Notes: generated by a model not told the origin, from the sequence alone. Shown: positions 28,183-38,035, counted from the stretch's first letter. The stretch: DNA of 64,000 nt from Roseicella aerolata (GCF_020523605.1 NZ_JAJAQI010000009.1:89189-153188), one strand, 5' to 3'. A program made the numbers and translations.

Positions 28183-29496
28183 TCAGCGCTTCTCCGCTGC
28201 CGTTGCATAGGGAATGTTGCGCCCGCCATAGCGACGGACGCGGATATTCGCCTGTTCGGCATGGCCGACAAAGCCTTCCAGCATGCAGAGCCGCGAGCAG
28301 GCCTCGCCGATCATGGCGCTGGCCTCGTCGGTCAGCACCCGCTGATAGGTGACCGTCTTGAGGAATTTCCCAACCCAGAGGCCGCCCGTGTAGCGCGCCG
28401 CCTTCTGCGTCGGCAGGGTATGGTTGGTGCCGATCACCTTGTCGCCGTAGGAGACATTGGTGCGCGGCCCGAGGAAGAGCGCGCCGTAATTGGTCATGTT
28501 CTTCAGGAAATGGTCATCGTCCCGGGTCATGACCTGGACATGCTCGGAGGCGATGCGGTCGGCCTCCCGCACCATCTCCTCGAGGCTGTCGCAGACGATC
28601 ACCTCGCCATAGTCGCGCCAGGACTGGCGGGCGGTCTCGGCGGTCGGCAGGATGGCCAGCAGCCGCTCCACCTCCACCATGGTCTCGCGCGCCAGCTTCT
28701 CCGAGTCCGTCAGCAGGATGGCGGGGCTGGTCGGGCCGTGCTCGGCCTGGCCGAGCAGGTCGGTCGCGCAGAGCTCCGCATCCACCGTCTCGTCGGCGAT
28801 GACCAGCGTCTCGGTGGGACCCGCGAAGAGGTCGATGCCTACCCGGCCATAGAGCTGCCGCTTGGCCTCGGCGACGAAGGCATTGCCGGGGCCGACGAGC
28901 ATGTCCACGGGGGCGATGCTCTCGGTGCCGAGCGCCATGGCGCCGACGGCCTGTACGCCGCCGAGGCAGTAGATGACATCGGCGCCCGCCAGGTGCTGCG
29001 CCGCGACGATGGCCGGGGCCGGCTTGCCCTGATAGGGCGGCGCGCAGGTGACGATGCGCGGCACGCCGGCGACCTTGGCGGTGACGACGGACATATGGGC
29101 GGAGGCGAGCAGCGGATACTTGCCGCCCGGGACGTAGCAGCCGACCGAGTTCACCGGCAGGTTCTTGTGCCCGAGCACGACGCCCGGCAGCGTCTCGACC
29201 TCGATATCCTTCAGCGCGTCCTTCTGGTGTTGCGCGAAATTCCGCACCTGCTCCTGCGCGAAGCGGATATCCTCCAGGTCCTGGCCGCGAAGCTGGCTCA
29301 GGCACTCCTTGATCTCCGCATCGGTCAGCCGGTAGTCGGCGCGGTCCCATTTGTCGAACCTTGCCGACATCTCGCGCACTGCGGCATCGCCGCGCTTCGC
29401 TATATCCGCGAGCAATCCCTCCACCGTCGCCCGGACCTTCGCGTCGGCATCGGCCTTGTCCTCGGCGGAGATGCTTGTCTTCAACCAGCGTGCCAT
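28183..29496 (-). CDS. Histidinol dehydrogenase-family protein, HpsN-like
   Basis: A 437-residue NAD-dependent four-electron dehydrogenase of the HisD family. The catalytic pair (ASEHVQVMT), the zinc ligands ([35 protein letters not shown]) and [19 protein letters not shown] are all present. It is not next to any histidine gene, and motifs such as [18 protein letters not shown] recall HpsN, which oxidises 2,3-dihydroxypropanesulfonate to sulfolactate. The start at [14 protein letters not shown] was chosen because the longer frame runs into the upstream SDR gene (17-bp gap). It probably converts a short polyol-type primary alcohol to a hydroxyacid; biosynthetic HisD is the alternative. Confidence 0.85.
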   Translation of the reverse strand: MARWLKTSISAEDKADADAKVRATVEGLLADIAKRGDAAVREMSARFDKWDRADYRLTDAEIKECLSQLRGQDLEDIRFAQEQVRNFAQHQKDALKDIEVETLPGVVLGHKNLPVNSVGCYVPGGKYPLLASAHMSVVTAKVAGVPRIVTCAPPYQGKPAPAIVAAQHLAGADVIYCLGGVQAVGAMALGTESIAPVDMLVGPGNAFVAEAKRQLYGRVGIDLFAGPTETLVIADETVDAELCATDLLGQAEHGPTSPAILLTDSEKLARETMVEVERLLAILPTAETARQSWRDYGEVIVCDSLEEMVREADRIASEHVQVMTRDDDHFLKNMTNYGALFLGPRTNVSYGDKVIGTNHTLPTQKAARYTGGLWVGKFLKTVTYQRVLTDEASAMIGEACSRLCMLEGFVGHAEQANIRVRRYGGRNIPYATAAEKR

Positions 29497-29513
29497 AATA
29501 CCGTTTCCCCTGC

Positions 29514-30281
29514 CTATTCCGCCGTCCAGCCGCCATCCACCAGCATGGCGGAGCCGGTCATCAGCGCCGAAGCATCGGAGGCGAGAAAGACCACCGCCCC
29601 CATCAGGTCCTGCACCTGCCCCAGGCGCCCGAGCTTGATCTTGGACAGCACCCATTCCTTGAACGCCGCATTCTCGAAGAAGGGCTTGGTGAGCGGCGTC
29701 TCGATGAAGGTCGGGCCGATGGTGTTGGCCCGGATGCCGAAAGACGCCAGGTCGATTGCCATCGCCTTGGTCCAGCCCTCCATCGCCCATTTGGAGGCGC
29801 AGTAGACCCCGCGGTTCGGCCCGCCCACATGGCCCATCTGCGAGGATATGTTGATGATGGAGCCGCGCACCCCCTCGGCCATCATCCGCTGCGCCACCGC
29901 CTGCGCCGCGAAGAAGCATCCGCGCAGGTTCAGGGCCATGACGGCATCGAAATCCTCCTCCGTCACCTGGTCGAAGCGCGCGGGGCGGTTCGTGCCGGCA
30001 TTGTTGACGAAGGCGTGGTAGGCCGGGCGGGTGGTGATCGCCGCCCGGAGCGCCGGCAGGTCGGCCACGTCCAGCACCAGCGTGTCGGCCTGCCCGCCCG
30101 CCTCGCGGATCGCTGCGGCGCCGGCCTCGATCTCGTCCCGGCTGCGGGCCGCCAGCGTCACCGCCGCGCCGGCCCCGGCCAGCGCCGCGGCGGCTGCCAG
30201 GCCGATACCTCGCCCCGCGCCCGTCACCAGCGCGCGGCGCCCGTCCAGGCGGAAGCTCGGCATCTCGGGGAGGTCGGTCAT
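29514..30281 (-). CDS. Short-chain dehydrogenase/reductase
   Basis: A 255-residue classical SDR with the cofactor motif [19 protein letters not shown] and the catalytic [11 protein letters not shown] (Tyr-x3-Lys). The C-terminal VDGGWTAE end is typical. The start at [18 protein letters not shown] was chosen over an extension of 23 residues. It is the first gene of a leftward operon ending in the FMN oxidase, and is divergent from a TRAP-type binding protein 120 bp away. Operon logic suggests oxidation of a secondary alcohol or epimerisation feeding the HpsN-like enzyme. Confidence 0.88.
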   Translation of the reverse strand: MTDLPEMPSFRLDGRRALVTGAGRGIGLAAAAALAGAGAAVTLAARSRDEIEAGAAAIREAGGQADTLVLDVADLPALRAAITTRPAYHAFVNNAGTNRPARFDQVTEEDFDAVMALNLRGCFFAAQAVAQRMMAEGVRGSIINISSQMGHVGGPNRGVYCASKWAMEGWTKAMAIDLASFGIRANTIGPTFIETPLTKPFFENAAFKEWVLSKIKLGRLGQVQDLMGAVVFLASDASALMTGSAMLVDGGWTAE

Positions 30282-30400
30282 GGCTGGCCCATCGGAATCC
30301 TGGCGCGGCAGGCTACACGGCCCCGCGGCGCGGTCCAGGGCTTGCGGCATGGGCGGGGCTCGCCAAGACTGGCCGGAACGAAACCCGGGGAGCCACGTCC

Positions 30401-31378
30401 ATGATCCGCCTTGCCGCGGCCGCGCTGCTGGCCGCCTGCCTCGCCTTGCCTGCCGCTGCGCAGACCCGCTGGGTGATGGCCAATGCCTATCCGGACAGCA
30501 ATTTCCACACCCGCAACATCCGCCAGTTCATCGAGGAGGTGCAGCAGGCGACCAATGGCGGGCTGCAGATCCAGCTGCACAGCAACGCCTCCCTGCTGCC
30601 CATGCCGCAGATCAAGCGCGGGGTGCAGACCGGACAGGTGCAGGTGGGAGAGATCCTGCTCTCGGTCTTCGGCAATGAGGACCCCTTCTTCGAGGTGGAC
30701 AGCGTGCCCTTCCTGGCCGAGGACTGGGCCGCCTCCGCCAGGCTGATGGAGGCTTCCGAGCCGCCGATCCGCGCGCGGCTCCAGCGCCAGGGGCTGGAAC
30801 CGCTCTACTGGGTGAACTGGCCGAGCCAGGGCTTCTACACCCGCAGCCCGATCACCTCGGTGGAGGATCTGCGCGGGGTCCGCCTGCGGACCTACAACGC
30901 CATCACCGTGCGGATGGCGGAGCTGATGGGGGCGGTGCCGGTGACGGTACAGGTGGCGGAGGTCGCGCAGGCCTTCGCCACCAACATCATCGGCGCGATG
31001 TTCACCTCCGCCCAGACCGGCGTCGATACCAGCGCCTGGGACTATGCCAGGGTCTTCACCGATGTGGGTGGCATGCGGGCGCGCAATGTGGTGCTGGTGA
31101 ATGCGCGCGCCATGGCGGCGCTGGACGAGCCGACACGGCGGGCGCTGCGGGAAGCGGCAGGACGCGCCGCGGCGCGCGGCCTGCAGATGGCCCAGGAGGC
31201 CGAGCGGGCTTCCGCGGCGCGCCTCGCCGAGAAGGGCATGGTCGTCGCCACCCCCTCCCCCGCGCTGATGGCCCAGTTGCGGGAGGTGGGCGCGAAGCAG
31301 GCGCAGGACTGGGTGGCCAAAGCCGGACCCGAGGGGCAGCAGATGCTGGACCGGTACCGCGCCGCGCGCGGGCGCTGA
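30401..31378 (+). CDS. TRAP transporter substrate-binding protein (DctP family)
   Basis: A 325-residue periplasmic protein with signal peptide MIRLAAAALLAACLALPAAA cleaved before QTRW. The DctP fold motifs include SNFHTRNIRQFIEEV, FYTRSPITSVEDLRGVRLR (with the carboxylate-binding Arg region) and TSAQTGVDTSAWDYA. Family members bind organic acids, sulfonates or ectoine. The membrane subunits DctQ and DctM are missing nearby. It is divergent from the SDR/HpsN-like operon and may supply its substrate. A hairpin follows at 31444. Confidence 0.9.
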   Translation: MIRLAAAALLAACLALPAAAQTRWVMANAYPDSNFHTRNIRQFIEEVQQATNGGLQIQLHSNASLLPMPQIKRGVQTGQVQVGEILLSVFGNEDPFFEVDSVPFLAEDWAASARLMEASEPPIRARLQRQGLEPLYWVNWPSQGFYTRSPITSVEDLRGVRLRTYNAITVRMAELMGAVPVTVQVAEVAQAFATNIIGAMFTSAQTGVDTSAWDYARVFTDVGGMRARNVVLVNARAMAALDEPTRRALREAAGRAAARGLQMAQEAERASAARLAEKGMVVATPSPALMAQLREVGAKQAQDWVAKAGPEGQQMLDRYRAARGR

Positions 31379-31443
31379 GGCAACCGCCCACGCGCCGCCG
31401 GCCCGCCGGCATTGGGGGCCAAGGGCTATACCATTCCTGGACG

Positions 31444-31472
31444 CGGCCCGGCAGCAGGGCATGGCCGGGCCG
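31444..31472 (+). terminator. Terminator after the TRAP binding protein gene
   Basis: A 9-bp stem CGGCCCGGC/GCCGGGCCG followed by TGTTCGTC, 65 nt past the stop. It separates this gene from the SDR downstream. Confidence 0.55.
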
Positions 31473-31584
31473 TGTTCGTCTACCACCCTCCTGCAGGCGC
31501 AGGCGCGAAGGGGCGCCGTGCGCATGCATGACAGCCATCCGAAGCTTTCGCATACTGCGCCGCAACATCAGACGGGGGACGGAG

Positions 31585-32328
31585 ATGGCGGAAAAGGTGG
31601 TACTGGTGACCGGCGCGCAGCAGGGCATCGGGCGGGCCTGCGCTCTCGCCTTCGCGGCGGCCGGCTACGACGTGGCGGTGAACTGGCTGGATGACTGGGT
31701 GGCAGCCGAGGCGGTGGCGGCGGTGCTGCGCTCCGCCGGTCGCCGCGCCGCGCTGATCCAGGGCGATGTCGGCAGCGTCGCCGGCTGCCAGGCCATCGTA
31801 CAGGGGACGCTGGAAGCGCTCGGCCGGATTGACGTGCTGGTCAACAACGCCGGCATCTTTCCGCGCGTCGGCTTCCTGGACATGACGGAAGCCGAATGGG
31901 ACCGGGTGCTTGGCGTGAACCTGAAGGGCAGCGCCTTCACCGCCCAGGCGGCGGCGCGCGCCATGGTCGCGGCCGGCACCCGCGGCAGCATCATCAATCT
32001 TTCTTCCCAGGCGGTGCGGGGTACCCCGGTCGGCGTGCATTACAGCGCCACCAAGAACGGCGTGGTCGGCATCACCCGCTCCATGGCGCTGGCCCTTGCC
32101 CCGCACGGCATCCGGGTGAATGCCATCGCCCCTGGCACCACGGACACGGCACAGCCGCGCTACGGCAATTCCGAGGAGGAACTGCAGGCGATGGGCCGGG
32201 CGCTGCCGATGGGCCGGCTCGGCCGGCCGGAGGAGATCGCCGACCTTGCGGTCTATCTCGCCTCAGACAAGGCGGACTGGGTGACCGGGCAGGTCTGGCA
32301 CATCAATGGCGGCGGCTACATGCCCTGA
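31585..32328 (+). CDS. Short-chain dehydrogenase/reductase
   Basis: A 247-residue classical SDR: VTGAQQGIGRACALAF (cofactor), NNAGIFPRVGF, INLSSQAV, and YSATKNGVVG (catalytic Tyr and Lys). GGGGGACGGAG precedes the ATG of MAEKVVLV, which was chosen over a longer frame beginning at 31528. It resembles 3-oxoacyl-ACP reductase/glucose dehydrogenase-type SDRs, but the substrate cannot be named. It converges with a phosphatase gene. Confidence 0.88.
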   Translation: MAEKVVLVTGAQQGIGRACALAFAAAGYDVAVNWLDDWVAAEAVAAVLRSAGRRAALIQGDVGSVAGCQAIVQGTLEALGRIDVLVNNAGIFPRVGFLDMTEAEWDRVLGVNLKGSAFTAQAAARAMVAAGTRGSIINLSSQAVRGTPVGVHYSATKNGVVGITRSMALALAPHGIRVNAIAPGTTDTAQPRYGNSEEELQAMGRALPMGRLGRPEEIADLAVYLASDKADWVTGQVWHINGGGYMP

Positions 32329-32389
32329 CCCGCCCGGCGCGGCTGCCGCGGGCCCGACCATACCGGGAGGGGCAATGGCGCCCCTTCGG

Positions 32390-33145
32390 TCATTCCAGGT
32401 AGGTGTCGCGCAGCGTCCTGAGCCGCGGCGCATCCAGGCCGAGCCCCTGCTCCAGCAGCACGGGCAGGCCACCATGCGCCGCGATGGCACGGTCCAGCGT
32501 CTCCTCCAGCAGTTCGGCATGGGTGGACAGCAGCGCATCCGCCAGCGGCTTGGGCGTGCCCTCCGGCAGGGAGTGGTCGCGGCGCCAGATCCGGTCGGTC
32601 GCGCGGTAATCCTGCAGCACCGTCTGCCGGGTGGCGCCCAGCGCCGTCAGCAGCAGCGCCGCCCCCACCCCGGTGCGGTCCTTGCCCGCCGAGCAGTGGA
32701 ACAGCAGCGCCGTCCGCCCCGGCTCCAGCAGCAGGGCGAACATCCGCCGGTACACATCCAGGAAGCCCGCGAGGTAGTCGAGATAGGCGCGCCGCAGCAG
32801 GGAGACGACATCCTCGCCCGTCGATTCCTCCCGCAGCAGCAGATCCCGCAGCGAGGCGCCGACGGTCGGCTCGATCGGCAGGTGGATGCGCTCCGCCGCG
32901 GGCGGCAGGCGGGAGGGGCGCAATTCCGACTCGCGCACCCCCCGCAGGTCGCAGACGGTGCGGATGCCGAGGGCGGCGACCCGGGCCAGATCGGCCTCGG
33001 TGAGGTTGGCGAGGGTTGCGGAGCGGTAGATCAGCCCACGCCGCACCCGCCGGCCATCGGCCACCTGCCACCCGCCGAGGTCACGGAGGTTGGAGGCGCC
33101 CTCCAGCGGGATGGCATAGGGCAGATCCTGCAAGGCAGCTGTCAC
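32390..33145 (-). CDS. Tyrosine-protein phosphatase (DSP/LipA-like family)
   Basis: A 251-residue protein phosphatase. The catalytic P-loop HCSAGKDRTGVG contains the Cys and Arg of Cx5R. An N-terminal SNLRDLGGWQVADGRRVRRG and YRSATLANLTEADLARV are typical of the Y_phosphatase3 family, which includes bacterial phosphotyrosine/phosphoinositide phosphatases. No ATG fits the family start; a GTG at 33145 preceded by AAAGGAGAGAG is chosen. An ATG at 33259 would make an arginine-rich leader reaching into the neighbour's promoter. No secretion signal is seen. Its target is unknown. Confidence 0.85.
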   Translation of the reverse strand: MTAALQDLPYAIPLEGASNLRDLGGWQVADGRRVRRGLIYRSATLANLTEADLARVAALGIRTVCDLRGVRESELRPSRLPPAAERIHLPIEPTVGASLRDLLLREESTGEDVVSLLRRAYLDYLAGFLDVYRRMFALLLEPGRTALLFHCSAGKDRTGVGAALLLTALGATRQTVLQDYRATDRIWRRDHSLPEGTPKPLADALLSTHAELLEETLDRAIAAHGGLPVLLEQGLGLDAPRLRTLRDTYLE

Positions 33146-33277
33146 GGCGGCGTCTCTCTCCTTTGGTCCCCTCGCTTGTAGCGCAGCCAGGCGCAGAAAT
33201 CGCCCCGCTCCGGGTTGACGCCCGCGGGACGGGTTGCGGAGACTCACCGCCCAAGACATCCACGGAGGAAAGCGCCC

Positions 33278-34069
33278 ATGCCCGGCTCATCCCTGTTCGA
33301 CCTCTCCGGCAAGGTCGCCATCGTCACCGGCGGCAGCCGCGGCATCGGCCGCGCGATCGCGGAGCGCATGGCGGAACACGGGGCCAAGGTAGTCGTCTCC
33401 TCCCGCAAGCTGGATGCCTGCCAGGCGGTGGTGGACGGCATCAAGGCCAAGGGCGGCGAGGCCTTCGCCTTCGCCTGCAATATCGGCCGCAAGCCGGAAC
33501 TCCAGGCGCTGGCGGACGAGACCATCGCCCGGTGGGGAGGCGTGGATATCCTGGTCTGCAATGCCGCCATCAACCCGCATTTCGGGCCGGCCATGGGCAT
33601 TCCGGACGAGATCTTCGACAAGATGATGGCGACCAACGTCAAGTCGAACATGTGGCTCAGCCATATGTGCATCCCCTCCATGGAGCAGCGCGGGGGCGGC
33701 GCCATCGTCATCGTCAGCTCGATCGGCGGCTATCGCGGCTCGGTCAATCTGGGAGCCTATGCCATCACCAAGGCAGCGGACCTGCAACTTGCCCGCAACC
33801 TCGCCTGCGAATGGGGGCCGAAGAACATCCGGGTGAACTGCATCGCCCCCGGCCTGATCCGCACCGATTTCGCCCGCGCCCTTTGGGAAGAGCCGGTGAA
33901 CTACAAGAAGCGCACCAAGGACACACCGCTGAAGCGGATCGGCGAGCCGGACGAGATCGCCGGCGCCGCCATCTTCCTGGCCAGCCCGGCGGGCAGCTTC
34001 ATGACCGGCCAGAGCATCGTGATTGATGGAGGCGTGCTGGCAGGCAGCCCGGCCAATGCCGAGGAATGA
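33278..34069 (+). CDS. Short-chain dehydrogenase/reductase
   Basis: A 263-residue classical SDR with VTGGSRGIGRAIAERM, CNAAINPHFGPA, VSSIGGYRGS and YAITKAADLQLARN (Tyr-x3-Lys). The ATG at 33278 has GGAGGAAAG at good spacing, so the longer frame from 33215 was rejected. Resemblance is to the DHRS4/FabG-like group. Divergent from the phosphatase gene; a strong hairpin follows. Confidence 0.88.
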   Translation: MPGSSLFDLSGKVAIVTGGSRGIGRAIAERMAEHGAKVVVSSRKLDACQAVVDGIKAKGGEAFAFACNIGRKPELQALADETIARWGGVDILVCNAAINPHFGPAMGIPDEIFDKMMATNVKSNMWLSHMCIPSMEQRGGGAIVIVSSIGGYRGSVNLGAYAITKAADLQLARNLACEWGPKNIRVNCIAPGLIRTDFARALWEEPVNYKKRTKDTPLKRIGEPDEIAGAAIFLASPAGSFMTGQSIVIDGGVLAGSPANAEE

Positions 34070-34756
34070 TCAGTTGCGGCTCGCCTCCGTAGCCCGATAG
34101 CCGGAGGGTGCCCGCGAAGGGCCGGGCACCCTCCACCACCAATTGGCCGCTCCGACACCCGCGCGAGAGGAGTGGCGCCGCGAGAACCAGCGCCAGCCGC
34201 CTCGCGGCCGCACTGCCCAGCATTTCAGCACAAAAATGCCACACCAAGCCGGTGCCGGTGCGGGAACTCCCGGGCCCTTTAAACCTTCCCGTCATTGAAG
34301 CCGACGCAAATCCCGGCGCTGGAGCCAGCCCTACCGGCTCGCTTCTGGGAAAGGCACGGAATCCCGATCCTTAGCCCAGGCTGTGCGGCGACGCACCTGC
34401 CGCGCCCGTTTCGGCCAGGCGTGAGTGTTAGGAAATGTGACAGAGACCGCAGACGCCGCCCAGACAGGCAGGGCTTGCCTGAAACATGGCCAAGACCTCG
34501 TACATGGCCGGCATGAAGCCACTGACAAGGGAAGGCTCCGTTCATTTGTGACGGAAGTCCGCAGAGCCCAACCATGATTTGTCCGCCATGGATGCTCAGG
34601 CGGTCTGCCGCATCACGCGCACCGCCTCGCCCTGCCGTGATTTGCACTCTACAGGGGCGCAGTGCGACGCAGCAATAAAAGTTTACCGCCATCGTCGGTG
34701 GCAAAGCCCATGCTGTCGGCGTTGCGCATTCGTGGCAGCGCTATCAGGGGCCGCCG
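34070..34756. promoter_or_regulatory. 687-bp upstream region of prkA
   Basis: A long stretch without a supported gene between an SDR and prkA. It holds a terminator hairpin (34103-34134). The rest is less GC-rich than its surroundings (for example ATTTCAGCACAAAAATG and GCAATAAAAGTTTACC). In other bacteria prkA transcription depends on alternative sigma factors, but I found no good sigma-54 match (GG-N10-GC with flanks). Possible frames here have no recognisable product. Confidence 0.5.
34103..34134 (+). terminator. Terminator after the SDR gene
   Basis: A perfect 12-bp stem GGAGGGTGCCCG/CGGGCACCCTCC with an eight-base loop, 33 nt after the SDR stop. No T-run follows. Confidence 0.7.
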
Positions 34757-36703
34757 ATGGACACCATGCAGGACATCTTCGCCGATTACGCCCGGGCCTA
34801 TGAGTCGCGGCGGGAATCGGACATGTCGATCGCCGAATTCCTCGAGGCCTGTAAATCCGACCCGGGCTGCTACGCTTCCGCCCCCGAACGCATCCTGAAG
34901 GCGATCGGCGAGCCGGAGGTGGTGGATACCGCGAAGGATGCGCGCCTGGGACGTATCTTCCTCAACCGCACCATCCGCATCTACCCTGCCTTCTCCGAGT
35001 TCTACGGCATGGAGGACACGATCGAACGGATCGTGGGCTTCTTCCGTCATGCCGCCCAGGGCCTGGAGGAACGGAAGCAGATCCTCTACCTGCTCGGGCC
35101 GGTTGGCGGCGGCAAGTCGTCGCTCGCCGAGCGCCTCAAGGCCCTGATGGAGCAGGAGCCGGTCTATGTGCTCAAGGCCGGCGACCAGATGTCCCCGGTC
35201 TTCGAGAGCCCGCTCGGCCTCTTCGACCCGGAGCGGCTGGGTGGCATGCTGGAGGACCGCTACGGCATCCCGCGGCGGCGTCTGACCGGGCTGATGAGCC
35301 CCTGGGCGCTGAAGCGCCTGGACGAGTTTGGCGGCGATATCAGCAAGTTCCGGGTAGTGAAGGTCCGCCCCTCCCGCCTCCGGCAGATCGCGGTCGCCAA
35401 GACCGAACCGGGCGACGAGAACAATCAGGACATCTCCTCCCTGGTCGGCAAGGTCGATATCCGCAAGCTGGAGATGTATGGGCAGAACGACCCGGACGCC
35501 TACAGCTTCTCCGGCGGCCTGAACCGGGCGAACCAGGGCATCCTGGAATTCGTCGAGATGTTCAAGGCGCCGATCAAGATGCTGCACCCCCTGCTGACCG
35601 CGACGCAGGAGGGCAACTACATCGGCACGGAGAATATCGGCGCCATCCCCTTCCAGGGGATCATCATGGCGCACAGCAACGAGGCGGAGTGGCAGACCTT
35701 CAAGAACAACAAGAACAACGAGGCCTTCATCGACCGCATCTATGTCATCAAGGTGCCCTACTGCCTGCGGGTGACGGAGGAGCAGCGGATCTACGAGAAG
35801 CTGGTGCGCGGCTCGGAGCTCTCCGCCGCGCCCTGCGCGCCGGCGACGCTTGAGATGCTGGCGCGGTTCAGCGTGCTGAGCCGCCTGCGCAAGCACGAGA
35901 ACTCCAATATCTACGCCAAGATGCGGGTCTATGACGGCGAGAGCCTGAAGGAGACCGACCCGCGGGCAAAGAACATGCAGGAGTATCGCGACGCGGCAGG
36001 GCCGGACGAGGGCATGGATGGCGCCTCCACCCGCTTTGCCTTCAAGGTCCTGGCGGCAACCTTCAACTACGACACGACCGAGATCGCCGCCGACCCTGTG
36101 CACCTGATGTATGTGCTAGAGCAATCGATCCGGCGGGAGCAGCTGCCGGACGAGACCGAGAAGCGCTACCTGGAGTTCATCAAGGGCGAACTCGCCCCGC
36201 GTTATGCCGAGTTCATCGGCAACGAGATCCAGAAGGCCTATCTCGAATCTTACAACGACTACGGCCAGAACCTGTTCGACCGCTACGTCGCCTATGCCGA
36301 TGCCTGGGTCGAGGACATGGACTTCAAGGACCCTGACACCGGCCAGATGATGAACCGGGAGTTGCTGAACCAGGAGCTGACCAAGATCGAAAAGCCGGCC
36401 GGCATCGCCAACCCCAAGGACTTCCGGAACGAGGTGGTGAAATTCGCCCTTCGGGCGAGAGCCAACCGGGGCGGGAAGAACCCCTCCTGGACCTCCTATG
36501 AGAAGATACGGGAGGTGATCGAGCGGCGCATGTTCAGCCAGGTCGAGGACCTGCTGCCGGTCATCAGCTTCGGCTCGAAGAAGGACAGCGACACCGAGAA
36601 GAAGCACGGGGAATTCGTGGCCCGGATGACCGCACGAGGCTATACTGAGAGACAGGTACGACGGCTGGTCGAGTGGTACATGCGCGTCAAGCAGGCCGGC
36701 TAG
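34757..36703 (+). CDS. prkA: PrkA-family serine protein kinase (YeaG)
   Basis: A 648-residue AAA+-type serine kinase; E. coli YeaG and B. subtilis PrkA are the models. The Walker A motif is GPVGGGKSSLAE with Lys120. ENIGAIPFQGIIMAHSNEAEW and the C-terminal PrkA kinase-like domain (RYAEFIGNEIQKAYLESYNDYGQNLFDRY) are strongly conserved. It acts in the cytoplasm in nutrient-stress and stationary-phase adaptation. The frame starts at MDTMQDIF; a second ATG three codons later is possible. It is the first gene of the conserved trio with yeaH and ycgB. Confidence 0.95.
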   Translation: MDTMQDIFADYARAYESRRESDMSIAEFLEACKSDPGCYASAPERILKAIGEPEVVDTAKDARLGRIFLNRTIRIYPAFSEFYGMEDTIERIVGFFRHAAQGLEERKQILYLLGPVGGGKSSLAERLKALMEQEPVYVLKAGDQMSPVFESPLGLFDPERLGGMLEDRYGIPRRRLTGLMSPWALKRLDEFGGDISKFRVVKVRPSRLRQIAVAKTEPGDENNQDISSLVGKVDIRKLEMYGQNDPDAYSFSGGLNRANQGILEFVEMFKAPIKMLHPLLTATQEGNYIGTENIGAIPFQGIIMAHSNEAEWQTFKNNKNNEAFIDRIYVIKVPYCLRVTEEQRIYEKLVRGSELSAAPCAPATLEMLARFSVLSRLRKHENSNIYAKMRVYDGESLKETDPRAKNMQEYRDAAGPDEGMDGASTRFAFKVLAATFNYDTTEIAADPVHLMYVLEQSIRREQLPDETEKRYLEFIKGELAPRYAEFIGNEIQKAYLESYNDYGQNLFDRYVAYADAWVEDMDFKDPDTGQMMNRELLNQELTKIEKPAGIANPKDFRNEVVKFALRARANRGGKNPSWTSYEKIREVIERRMFSQVEDLLPVISFGSKKDSDTEKKHGEFVARMTARGYTERQVRRLVEWYMRVKQAG

Positions 36704-36730
36704 CCGCAGAACCCGAAGGCAGGCCGCTGC

Positions 36731-38035
36731 ATGCAGATCCTGGATCGCCGCCTCAATCCCAGCGGCAGAAGCCTTCCGAACCGGCAGCGCTTCCTGCGCC
36801 GGGCGAAAGCCCTGGTGCAGGAGGCGGTCCGGGACGCCTCCGCGAAACGCAACATCCGCTCGGCCGATGAGGGGGGCGAGGTCAGCATCCCCCTGCACGG
36901 CATCCGGGAGCCCAGCTTCCATCTGGGTTCCGGCGGCATCCGCGACCATGTCCTGCCGGGCAACAAGGAATACCGGGAGGGGGACGAGATCCCCCGCCCG
37001 CCCGGCGGCGGCGGTGGCGGCGGCTCGGAGGGCTCGCCGGATGGCGGGGGCGAGGACGCCTTCCGATTCGTGCTGACGCGGGAGGAATTCCTCTCCCTTT
37101 TCCTTGACGACCTCGAACTGCCGGATATGGCGAAGCGCCGCCTCGTGGACGGCGCCGACCCGGCCTGGCACCGGGCCGGCTATTCCGTTAGCGGGTCGCC
37201 GGCCAACCTCTCCCTCCCCCGCACCATGCGCAACAGCCTCTCGCGCAGGATCGCCCTCAAGCGCCCGAAGCCGGAGGAGGTGCAGGCGCTGGAGGAGGAG
37301 ATCGCCGCGCTGGAAGGCCAGCCCGAGCATGCCGAGCGCGTGCTGGCGCTGCGCGCTGAACTGGAGCGGCAGCTGCTGCGCACTCGCCGCATCCCCTATA
37401 TCGACCCCATCGATGTCCGCTACCGGCGCTTCGAGCCGGTGCCGAGACCTGTCGCGCAGGCCGTCATGTTCTGCCTCATGGACGTCTCCGGCTCCATGAC
37501 CGAGGACATGAAGGATCTGGCGAAGCGCTTCTACACGCTGCTCTACATATTCCTGCAGCGCCGGTACAAGCATGTGGAGATCGTCTTCATTCGCCACACG
37601 CATGAGGCGTCCGAGGTGGATGAGGAGACCTTCTTCCACAGCCGGGAGACTGGCGGCACGCTGGTCTCGACCGCGCTGGAGGAGATGCGGAAGGTGGTGG
37701 CCGACCGCTACCCGCCCTCGGAGTGGAATATCTACGCCGCGCAGGCCTCGGATGGCGACAACGCGGCGGGCGACAGCCAGAAGACGGCGCGGCTGCTGGT
37801 CGATACGATCCTGCCCGCCTGCCAGTACTACGCCTATATCGAGGTGGGGCGCGAGGGCGAGCACGGCATCCCAGGCTTCCCGCGCGGCCCGACCGATCTC
37901 TGGCGCACCTACGAGGCGCTGGTGAATGCCGGCGCACCGCTGGCCATGAAGAAGGTGCGCCACCGGCGGGAGATCTTCCCGGTCTTCCGCGAACTCTTCG
38001 CCAAGCGCGGCGTGGTCGAGGGGGCCAGCGCATGA
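36731..38035 (+). CDS. yeaH: YeaH/YhbH family protein (UPF0229)
   Basis: A 434-residue partner of PrkA. The N-terminal third ends in a glycine-rich linker near residues 95-110 (PPGGGGGGGSEG). The C-terminal part is a von Willebrand A-like domain with the MIDAS motif DVSGSM starting at Asp251. VEIVFIRHTHEASEVDEETFF and SDGDNAAGDS are family landmarks. Its molecular function is unknown, although it is nearly always co-transcribed with prkA and spoVR/ycgB. It starts 27 bp after prkA and its TGA overlaps the ycgB ATG. Confidence 0.93.
   Translation: MQILDRRLNPSGRSLPNRQRFLRRAKALVQEAVRDASAKRNIRSADEGGEVSIPLHGIREPSFHLGSGGIRDHVLPGNKEYREGDEIPRPPGGGGGGGSEGSPDGGGEDAFRFVLTREEFLSLFLDDLELPDMAKRRLVDGADPAWHRAGYSVSGSPANLSLPRTMRNSLSRRIALKRPKPEEVQALEEEIAALEGQPEHAERVLALRAELERQLLRTRRIPYIDPIDVRYRRFEPVPRPVAQAVMFCLMDVSGSMTEDMKDLAKRFYTLLYIFLQRRYKHVEIVFIRHTHEASEVDEETFFHSRETGGTLVSTALEEMRKVVADRYPPSEWNIYAAQASDGDNAAGDSQKTARLLVDTILPACQYYAYIEVGREGEHGIPGFPRGPTDLWRTYEALVNAGAPLAMKKVRHRREIFPVFRELFAKRGVVEGASA

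Noticed and set aside
28183..29496. Calling this gene biosynthetic hisD
   Set aside because: No other his gene is near and the surrounding catabolic genes plus HpsN-like motifs make a paralogous dehydrogenase more likely; kept as HisD family without the symbol.
34630..34650. TTTGCA near 34640 as a sigma-54 -12 element for prkA
   Set aside because: The required GG ten bases before GC is absent (the bases there are CT).
34279..34704. 141-codon minus-strand frame in the prkA leader
   Set aside because: Composition is more even than most shadows, but there is no ribosome-binding site, no recognisable motif and no operon context.
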